The notes under the pieces: model-generated
What the model saw: the letters and a program-made list of their open reading frames with translations, nothing else
Databases searched by the model: none
What the model was told of the DNA's origin: nothing
Position numbers and translations under genes: made by a program
Part shown: in pieces, positions 57,859-64,000 of the stretch
Numbering within the stretch: the stretch's first letter is position 1
Layout: every line of letters starts with the position of its first letter
Assembly: GCA_963674555.1 (NCBI GenBank)
Contig: OY771429.1
Location: 1,302,001 to 1,366,000 of the forward strand
DNA from: JBGMEA01 sp963674555
GTDB taxonomy: Bacteria > Bacillota > Clostridia > Eubacteriales > Anaerofustaceae
Direction: 5' to 3'
Length of the DNA stretch: 64,000 nucleotides

Positions 57859-57942
57859 TTGCGCGGTCTTTATGGAAACAACGCATGCGTTGTGGTAAAC
57901 TGGTGTAAAGATTTTTATGCTAATTAAAAGCAGAGGTGAGAG

Positions 57943-58854
57943 ATGGAAAAGGGGAATGTGCTCGGTTGGATCGGTGTCGCAATCACTTTGTTAATATCGG
58001 GGATATGGTCGTATTGGGGAACATTCGAGTTTTTCCATGAGGGCACATACGCGGTCAGCTTTTGGGAAAACGCGTTTATGTTCTTTTTTCAATATATGGC
58101 GTTCGCGTTTGTATTTATGGGGCTTGCGCTCGTCTCTTTAAAATTCAAAAAGATCGGTCTTGTCTTGCATATCGTTTTAGGCGCGTTTGCCGTTTATTTT
58201 TTCAACGGCGCAAACTTTACCGTGCTCGGGCTGATGATCGTTATACCGTTTGCGCTGCTCGGAATCTTATATTTTTTCGGTGATCCGAAACCGAAGAAGT
58301 GGGCGTATCGACTGGTCATTTTCATACCGCTTATTATCATGATCGCCATATCGATCCCGCAGGGGATCAAGATATCAAAACGCGTAGATGACGGCGATTA
58401 CGGTATGCGGATCGTGGAAGGTAACGGTGTGACCTTGGCTTGGGCGCCGAGAGGACCCGGTTGGCCCGACGAAGGGATTTCGTGGGATGAAGCGAACGAG
58501 ATATGTACATACTTATCCGAAGACGGAACGATGATCCTAGATACACCTCAAAATATTTGGCGGCTTCCGACTGTTGACGAAGCGGTGCGTTCGATGATGC
58601 TGCACGGAGAAAACGCGGGCGGTGTGTGGGACGCATACGAAGAAAAGGCGACCTATGAGGTAACCCCAGATAAAGAATCACCCCTTTGGGATATCCATTC
58701 AAAAGTGATCTATTATTGGACAGCAGATACATCGAGACTCACGGATACGCAGGCGTATATTATCGTCTACCACGGCGGCGTGTATGATCGGTATAAGACC
58801 AACAGCCAGGATTATTTAAGTTTCAGAGCGGTTAAGGAAGTGGATGTAAAGTAA
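57943..58854 (+). CDS. Membrane protein with a C-terminal DUF1566-like domain
   Basis: A 303-residue protein. About five helices (residues 8-140) precede an extracytoplasmic domain with WDEANEICTYLSEDGTMILD, IWRLPTVDEAVRSM and YYWTADTSRLTDTQAYIIVY, the DUF1566/Lcl-type pattern also seen in the lipoprotein at 19,322. It is likely membrane-tethered at the cell surface; the role is unknown. GAGGTGAGAG precedes the ATG. A 16-bp palindrome lies 50 bp upstream. Confidence 0.65.
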   Translation: MEKGNVLGWIGVAITLLISGIWSYWGTFEFFHEGTYAVSFWENAFMFFFQYMAFAFVFMGLALVSLKFKKIGLVLHIVLGAFAVYFFNGANFTVLGLMIVIPFALLGILYFFGDPKPKKWAYRLVIFIPLIIMIAISIPQGIKISKRVDDGDYGMRIVEGNGVTLAWAPRGPGWPDEGISWDEANEICTYLSEDGTMILDTPQNIWRLPTVDEAVRSMMLHGENAGGVWDAYEEKATYEVTPDKESPLWDIHSKVIYYWTADTSRLTDTQAYIIVYHGGVYDRYKTNSQDYLSFRAVKEVDVK

Positions 58855-58892
58855 CAGTTTTTAAATGCTGTCATATAGGGAGGTTATAAGAT

Positions 58893-59841
58893 ATGAAACA
58901 AGGTCAATATGCTGAAATTATGACTGAATATGCAGAACATATATATAGAGAAAACATAAATCAAACAGAGCGAAATTATCGTTTTACTGCATCAGAAGGA
59001 ACATCACGTGAAGTTGATGTTTGTACAATCTTGACCAGTGGTGAAATGATAGCATTTGAAGTTCGCGACAGGAAATCAACACAAGGCATTGACTGGATAG
59101 ATCAGATCATCGGTAAATATGATGGATCACCTTTTTCGCAGATTTGGCTTTGTACATTTGATGGATGTTCTTTATCATCTGAAGCAATAAAAAAGTTGAA
59201 TTTTCGAAAAATCGGCTGGAGAGATTTCACTCTTGTTAAGAATATGCCTGATGAAGGAATAGGTGCAGCGCTAATGGTTGAAGGCATATCTCCAATCAAA
59301 GATGATATCGAAATATTAGTCAATGACAAGAAATTCCGTGATCTCCAAATAAATACTACTGGCCAAAATAATTTATCATTTCAAAATGAAAAAATTAATC
59401 AGTTTCGAACTATAGCTGCTGTCAATTTTTTAGCATTTTATGGTATTAATTTTTTTGAGATTGAGGATGAGTTGGATGTAGACAATATTAAGAATAATTT
59501 TGGTGCAAACTATCTAAAAATAAAAACAGTAATACCATTGCAACATAAAGTATTTGTGGACTTTTTTTGATGAAAATTATGTTATAAAAAACAATGATGA
59601 AGAATCGACTATGTTTGCAACTAAAGAGAAATCTATATTTGTTGCTAATAATCAAATTGTAATTAACCTCAGTTATTTTGGAAATATGTATAAAGAAGAT
59701 GTGGTATTAAATTCACAATTTTTTATAAATATAGAAGCCATTCCAAAGCAATATAGGAAGAATCTTTCAGGTTTTAGACTCATTGATGTAGATGGTACTG
59801 GGAGTGGGATGGCTATAACAAAGATATATGGAGTATGCTAA
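58893..59841 (+). pseudogene. AT-rich nuclease-like gene interrupted by a frameshift
   Basis: The frame from ATG 58893 gives 225 residues ending VFVDFF. A seven-T run (59562-59568) ends in TGA, but reading one T fewer would continue in frame as FFDENYVIKNNDEE and on to 59841, giving about 315 residues. Residues 33-80 (TSREVDVCTILTSGEMIAFE then VRDRKSTQGIDW) resemble a PD-(D/E)xK nuclease core (D..E-x-R-x-R-K). The rest is unfamiliar. The gene is much richer in A+T than its neighbours. It could be a broken gene, a programmed frameshift, or a sequencing error. Confidence 0.6.
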
Positions 59842-59967
59842 TGGCAGTCAAATGAAACTTTGGTAATTCTCTTGGCCTTGATTAAACTTCTCTACATAAG
59901 TATATGCATTGTACATAAATGTAGAAAATAGATTAATATAATTATATATTTCAGAGAGGGCATTTTA

Positions 59968-60555
59968 TTGAAAACCATCAGATTTATGCGGGATAAAGAC
60001 ATCGAAGATATCCTAGCGATATATAAACCCTATATTACGGATACGACTATCACCTTTGAGTGTAATGTTCCGTCGTTGGAAGAATTCACGAAAAGGACAA
60101 AAACGATCGCTGCCGATTACCCGTATCTCGTTTGCCTGTCGGACGATAAGATCGTTGGGTATGCTTATGCACATAGGCATCATGAGCGGGACGCGTATCA
60201 ATGGAATGCCGAATTATCCGTCTATATCCATAAAGATCATATGCGCTGCGGTATCGGTAAAGTTTTCTATAACGCGCTTATCGATATGCTTAAATTGCAA
60301 AATATTCGGAATGTCTACGGTTGCGTGACGGTACCGAATGAGAACAGTGAGAGATTTCATGAATCTTTCGGTTTTCGCAGAGTCGGTGATTTTTTTAATA
60401 CAGGTTATAAGTTAGGAGCATGGTTGGATGTTGTGTGGTTTGAAAAAGCGATCGGTGCGTATAACGTTGATCCCAAGCCCATTCTCTCGATCTCAGAATT
60501 AAATCGAGAACTGTTAGAGGGTATTTTGGAGCGATATAATGCGCAACTCAATTAG
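59968..60555 (+). CDS. GNAT acetyltransferase (phosphinothricin acetyltransferase-like)
   Basis: A 195-residue GNAT enzyme: IRFMRDKDIEDILAIYKPYI, AYAHRHHERDAYQWNAELSV and GIGKVFYNALIDMLK for acetyl-CoA binding; the length and the Tyr-His-rich loop are typical of the Pat/bar family. The substrate may be an amine, amino acid or drug. The start is TTG 59968 with GAGAGGG upstream. It is monocistronic with a terminator. Confidence 0.82.
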   Translation: MKTIRFMRDKDIEDILAIYKPYITDTTITFECNVPSLEEFTKRTKTIAADYPYLVCLSDDKIVGYAYAHRHHERDAYQWNAELSVYIHKDHMRCGIGKVFYNALIDMLKLQNIRNVYGCVTVPNENSERFHESFGFRRVGDFFNTGYKLGAWLDVVWFEKAIGAYNVDPKPILSISELNRELLEGILERYNAQLN

Positions 60556-60582
60556 TTTAGATGTGTAATAATAAAAAACAAT

Positions 60583-60612
60583 ACCGACCTTATTTCTAAG
60601 GTCGGTCTTTTC
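60583..60612. terminator. Bidirectional terminator after the acetyltransferase
   Basis: A 10-bp stem (ACCGACCTTA/TAAGGTCGGT, loop TTTC, 60583-60606) followed by T residues on the plus strand and a T run on the minus strand. Confidence 0.82.
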
Positions 60613-60651
60613 TATTGTAAGGGTGTGTATCAAATAGTATTTTATGCAGAC

Positions 60652-61509
60652 CTATTCTTGCGGTTGGTCTCTGACAATAACTTCGCAATCACAGTCCATT
60701 ACAGGATCTTCGCGTATGATATTCCCGACGCTGTCTATTTCGATCAACCCCGATCGTGGGTTCTTGATCGAGATGATATTCCCTTTGATGTCTGCTTGGA
60801 CATCCGAATATTCAAAGGATAAGTCCGTATCTTCCATCGTGCAGTTGATCAATCTCAAATTTGTGCAATAGCATAAAGGTTGTGTCCCGATGATCTTACA
60901 ATCGATCAATGTCAACCTGTCGGAAAACCATCCCAAGTATTCCCCCTTGATAACACTATTACGTACTGTGACGTTTTTAGCGTGCCAAAAAGCATCCTTG
61001 GTATCAAATTGAGAATCTTTTATATGTAAGTTTTTTACATATTGAAAAGAGTATTTGCCATGCATTTTTACATGATCGAGTGTTATATCACTGCTGTCAA
61101 AGAATAAGTATTCCGAAGTGATCGTCGTATCGCTTAGCGTGATGTGGTCGGACTTCCAACCGAATTCCGGAGAAACGACCTTGCAATGAGTTAGCTTGAT
61201 ATCAGAACATTCCCGCACAGCCTTAATGCCGTTAAGATTGCTTTTGGTGATCGTGCCGTTTTCCGCATACCATATCGCGGCTCGTGTCAATTCGTCCATC
61301 GTACATTCGGATAGCTTAAAATCAGTTACATGCCATAATGGATATCGTAAAGAAAAGTCGCACTTCGTCAGCGTGATATCACTTGCTTCTTTCAATACGG
61401 ATTCGCCGTCTTGTGTTCCCGCGAACGTGCAATTTATGATATCGGCATCCTGTAAATGATACAGCGCGCGTTCCTCGTCAAATTTTTTATCTATGATTTG
61501 CTTTCGCAT
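60652..61509 (-). CDS. DUF3737 family right-handed beta-helix protein
   Basis: A 285-residue protein of repeated strand units, each with a polar loop and hydrophobic positions: ADIINCTFAG, SDITLTKCDF, CSDIKLTHCKVV, KNVTVRNSVIK and similar, with Cys and Thr stacks. It matches DUF3737, a pectate-lyase-like beta-helix of unknown substrate in Firmicutes. No signal peptide is visible. The ATG is at 61509. Confidence 0.8.
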   Translation of the reverse strand: MRKQIIDKKFDEERALYHLQDADIINCTFAGTQDGESVLKEASDITLTKCDFSLRYPLWHVTDFKLSECTMDELTRAAIWYAENGTITKSNLNGIKAVRECSDIKLTHCKVVSPEFGWKSDHITLSDTTITSEYLFFDSSDITLDHVKMHGKYSFQYVKNLHIKDSQFDTKDAFWHAKNVTVRNSVIKGEYLGWFSDRLTLIDCKIIGTQPLCYCTNLRLINCTMEDTDLSFEYSDVQADIKGNIISIKNPRSGLIEIDSVGNIIREDPVMDCDCEVIVRDQPQE

Positions 61510-61635
61510 AAAAAGTCTTCTATTAGATCAATGATCTGATTTGCATCATAACATTGGAGTTGGGTTCAGGGTCAAGGTTTTTCGCATTTTTTATGCAAGA
61601 AATTATGGTTTCTGTAATTCGAAACAGGTTCATTT

Positions 61636-61659
61636 TTGACATTTGTAAAATTTTACAAA
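61636..61659 (+). promoter_or_regulatory. 18-bp palindrome and TTGACA upstream of the URO-D-family gene
   Basis: TTGACA (61636-61641) is followed directly by the perfect 18-bp palindrome TTTGTAAAATTTTACAAA (61642-61659). It looks like an operator in a promoter, although a matching -10 is weak. It lies about 100 bp before the ATG. Confidence 0.4.
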
Positions 61660-61760
61660 GAAGTGCATTCATTTTTTGAATCTTACACGTTTACATTCGA
61701 CTTGTCATGGCGTATTATAATGTTAAAATGAAGATTCAATGCAAAAAGGAGAGAGAATGT

Positions 61761-63131
61761 ATGTTATATGACGAGAACTTACTGGAAGAAAGAAGGCAGA
61801 TATTAACAGACGTTTATACGGGTACGATACCGAAAAGGGTGCCTATATGCGTATCCTTGGGTACGGAAGTATATATCGAAAAAGCAGGTCTTCCTTTGGC
61901 TGAAACACAATGGACGGGTGTGGGTCTGGAAGAAGCGGTCGAAGATGTTGTAAAAAATATCAGAAGCGATACGTTTCCCGGGGACTCTCCACGACCGCCG
62001 GCGTTTTCGGAAATTTCGGGCAATGTTTTCTGGCGAATGGGTAAAAACGGATTTATGCAACATCCCGAAGCGACCTTTATGCCTGTGGAAGAATACGATA
62101 AATTTATCGAAGCGCCTTATGATTATTTTATCGAGACATTGATCCCGCGCATGCATAAAAAAATGGACACGAATCCCGAAAGACGCGCATTGGTGATGCA
62201 CATGGCGATCACCGCGCTTAATCAATTCCGAATGAACCGAGGCATGATGAGCGGAAAACTTTCGGCAAAATACAGTTTCTTCAGTTTGCCGCCGACACAA
62301 TTTGCTTTCAGCTTGAATCCTTTCGATTTTCTATCCGATGAACTCAGAGGGTTCACGGGGATCATGTCGGATATTAAACGTAATCCGCAAAAAGTATTGG
62401 ATGCGACCGAAGCGTTACTACCGATCCTCGCGAAATTCGCATTGCCGAGACAGATAACGAATATCAGCGCGACATTCATGCCGTGCCATCTTCCGACTTT
62501 CCTAAGGACTTCGGAATTTGAAAAATTCTTTTATCCGACATTCTCGAAGCTCATTCACGCGACAGCCGAAGCCGGTCAAGCGTTTACGGTTTTTTGCGAA
62601 GACGATTGGAGCCGATATCTCGATCATCTGCAGGATCTTCCGCAGGGCACGAGATTCCAATTCGAGTACGGTGATCCGAAAGTGATCAAAGAAAAACTCG
62701 GTAAGGATCACATTATCAACGGTCTGTACCCTGTTAATATGCTTAAGACACATACAAAACAACAGTGTATCGATAAGGCGAAAGAACTCATCGACATACT
62801 CGCTCCGGGCGGTAACTATTATTTCAATTTCGATAAGTCTCCGTTAAGCCTTGCGACAACGAACTTGGATAATTACTATGCGGTAGTCGATTACGTTGCG
62901 AACAATGCTTATTATGACAATGCTGGCGAAAGAGCGTTCCATTCCAAACGTGAAGATACGATACAAAAAGTACGCCATACGATCCCCGCATTTCAATCAA
63001 AATATTACCAAAGCGCGGAAGATTACGTCGCTAACAACAATTACCCGATCCAAGACATCGTACCTGTCGTAGCGAATGTGATCCAGGGCTATGAAGATCA
63101 AATGTTCAATACCGTTATGGATATGGTATAA
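61761..63131 (+). CDS. Uroporphyrinogen decarboxylase (URO-D) family protein, probable methyltransferase relative
   Basis: A 456-residue protein of the URO-D superfamily, which includes heme-pathway enzymes and corrinoid-dependent methyltransferases such as MtbA/CmuA. PKRVPICVSLGTEVYIE near the N-terminus and GGNYYFNFDKSPL near residue 350 are recognisable. Length exceeds the heme-type enzyme (about 340-360), favouring a methyltransferase or related demethylating role. No corrinoid protein gene is in the window. ATG 61761 has AAAGGAGAG upstream. A PucR-like regulator follows. Confidence 0.75.
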   Translation: MLYDENLLEERRQILTDVYTGTIPKRVPICVSLGTEVYIEKAGLPLAETQWTGVGLEEAVEDVVKNIRSDTFPGDSPRPPAFSEISGNVFWRMGKNGFMQHPEATFMPVEEYDKFIEAPYDYFIETLIPRMHKKMDTNPERRALVMHMAITALNQFRMNRGMMSGKLSAKYSFFSLPPTQFAFSLNPFDFLSDELRGFTGIMSDIKRNPQKVLDATEALLPILAKFALPRQITNISATFMPCHLPTFLRTSEFEKFFYPTFSKLIHATAEAGQAFTVFCEDDWSRYLDHLQDLPQGTRFQFEYGDPKVIKEKLGKDHIINGLYPVNMLKTHTKQQCIDKAKELIDILAPGGNYYFNFDKSPLSLATTNLDNYYAVVDYVANNAYYDNAGERAFHSKREDTIQKVRHTIPAFQSKYYQSAEDYVANNNYPIQDIVPVVANVIQGYEDQMFNTVMDMV

Positions 63132-63143
63132 GTATATAGTTAT

Positions 63144-63176
63144 CCAAAAAAGAGCCGAAACTCGGCTCTTTTTTGG
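63144..63176 (+). terminator. Terminator after the URO-D-family gene
   Basis: A 13-bp stem (AAAAAAGAGCCGA/TCGGCTCTTTTTT, loop AAC) flanked by GG/CC, followed by TTTT; a clean rho-independent terminator. Confidence 0.87.
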
Positions 63177-63234
63177 TTTTTTAAGGTATAATGATAACGA
63201 ATATAAAAGACAATGCGATGAGGATTTATAGGTT

Positions 63235-64000
63235 ATGGATGAACGAATTGATAGGAATGTTATAACAGAAAATTTATTGAAATTGATGGAAGCGACCTAT
63301 TCGCAGGCGGGATTAAAGCATCTGGTCAATGTCGGTTTTGAGATCTTAGGGAATCCTTTTTTTATCTGCGATATTAGTTACAAAATACTTGGTTATTCGG
63401 ATTGCGAGATAGACGATGAAATCCTTCATTGGGAGCATATTAAAAACGATCAAGTCGCATATGAAACAGTCTTAAAGATCAAATCCCAAGGCGTTTTGGA
63501 AGAGACGTATAAAGGCGCGGAACCGGTCCGCAGACAGCTCGATCATGAAAGTATAGCGTCTATGGCGGTAAGGATCGCGATCGATAACAAGCCTGTTGGG
63601 CATATCGTCTTGTATGAATACTTAAAACCTTTTTCGGAGACCGATAAAGTACTTTTAATGAAATTTGCCGAAGCGGTTTCCAATGAATTATTGAAAAACG
63701 AAGCACACCTGCGTGCAGGTAAACTGGATGAGATCACTTTGGCTGAAATGCTGCGGTTGGATGTCAAGCAAGACGCGACGCGCATAAAGATATTGGCGCA
63801 TGATTTTGCGACAAAGAAATATCTGTATGCGCTCTGTGCCAGTCAAGATAAGCGAAATCCCGCGAAAGCTTCTTTGAATTATCTGAAAGACATTATAACA
63901 GAGATCATTCCAGACAGTATCAGTGTCGTTTATAAAAAGGATATCGTTGTCCTGATCGGCAATGATTCTCCATACACACCTTTCAGTGAGCCGCTCAGAA
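63235..64000 (+). CDS. PucR/CdaR-like transcriptional regulator, N-terminal part (runs off window)
   Basis: An open frame of 255 codons from ATG 63235 to the window end. The N-terminal part (residues 15-150: MEATYSQAGLKHLVNVGFEI, FFICDISYKILGYSD, HIVLYEYLKPFSETDK) looks like a GAF/PAS-like sensing domain. The following segment (KLDEITLAEMLRLDVKQDATR onward, YALCASQDKRNPAK, IVVLIGND) resembles the GGDEF-like middle of CdaR/PucR regulators, whose helix-turn-helix lies at the missing C-terminus. It may control the URO-D-family gene. GAGGA lies 10 nt upstream. Confidence 0.7.
   Translation, partial: MDERIDRNVITENLLKLMEATYSQAGLKHLVNVGFEILGNPFFICDISYKILGYSDCEIDDEILHWEHIKNDQVAYETVLKIKSQGVLEETYKGAEPVRRQLDHESIASMAVRIAIDNKPVGHIVLYEYLKPFSETDKVLLMKFAEAVSNELLKNEAHLRAGKLDEITLAEMLRLDVKQDATRIKILAHDFATKKYLYALCASQDKRNPAKASLNYLKDIITEIIPDSISVVYKKDIVVLIGNDSPYTPFSEPLR

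Overview
The window is a low-to-moderate G+C bacterial chromosome segment that looks like Bacillota (Firmicutes), most likely an anaerobic or fermentative lineage of the Clostridia/Erysipelotrichia type. The evidence is the rpmH-rnpA-yidD-yidC-khpB-mnmE-mnmG string, AGGAGG-type ribosome binding sites before most genes, sigma-A-like TTGACA/TATAAT promoters, many simple hairpin-plus-T-run terminators, ferredoxin-dependent and Fe-S enzymes, and a pincer-nickel cofactor pathway. I cannot name the genus. I see no rRNA, tRNA, CRISPR array, transposase or phage gene.

Layout. 1-3,946 (minus): the conserved tRNA-modification/membrane-insertion string, without the dnaA gene that often sits beside rpmH. 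4,286-6,755: a flavodoxin-like protein and a PadR-DUF1700-DUF4097 regulatory operon. 7,187-12,828: glyA, a fused trehalose-6-phosphate synthase/phosphatase, and a MarR-MATE efflux pair. 12,901-17,217: acuABC divergent from acsA, an acetate-activation module with its lysine-acetylation switch. 17,289-28,000: an ABC exporter, a DUF1566 lipoprotein, a Ca2+/Na+ exchanger, a second flavodoxin-like protein, small enzymes and membrane proteins. 28,089-35,544: a ferredoxin-type aldo/keto reductase, then larC-larE-larB, a D-2-hydroxyacid dehydrogenase and a polar amino-acid-type ABC importer (no larA in the window). 35,607-37,927: a 5'-nucleotidase-like protein and an AT-rich DUF2971-like gene.

38,204-54,619 is the most interesting part. 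An Mrp-type cation/proton antiporter operon (E-F-G-D-E'-B-C-D) is followed by a short coupled leader ORF, a methyltransferase-like gene and an ArsR-type regulator. Then comes a complete 13-gene membrane respiratory complex in the order of the archaeal/Thermotogales Mbx (MBS) complexes (A-B-C-D-EF-G-H-H'-M-J-K-L-N). Its catalytic-type L subunit keeps only two of the four [NiFe]-ligating cysteines. Its N subunit is fused to an NfnB/GltD-like flavoprotein carrying extra Fe-S, FAD and NAD(P)H sites. My inference is an ion-pumping ferredoxin/NAD(P)H-linked oxidoreductase, or a sulfur/disulfide reductase fed by NAD(P)H, rather than a hydrogenase.

54,740-59,841 is an accessory stretch. It has two paralogous membrane-anchored proteins with near-identical terminators, a tandem array of four DUF4181-like membrane proteins, a second DUF1566 protein, and an AT-rich nuclease-like gene interrupted by a frameshift at a run of seven T. 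59,968 to the end holds a GNAT acetyltransferase, a DUF3737 beta-helix protein, a URO-D-family protein and the 5' part of a PucR/CdaR-like regulator running off the window.
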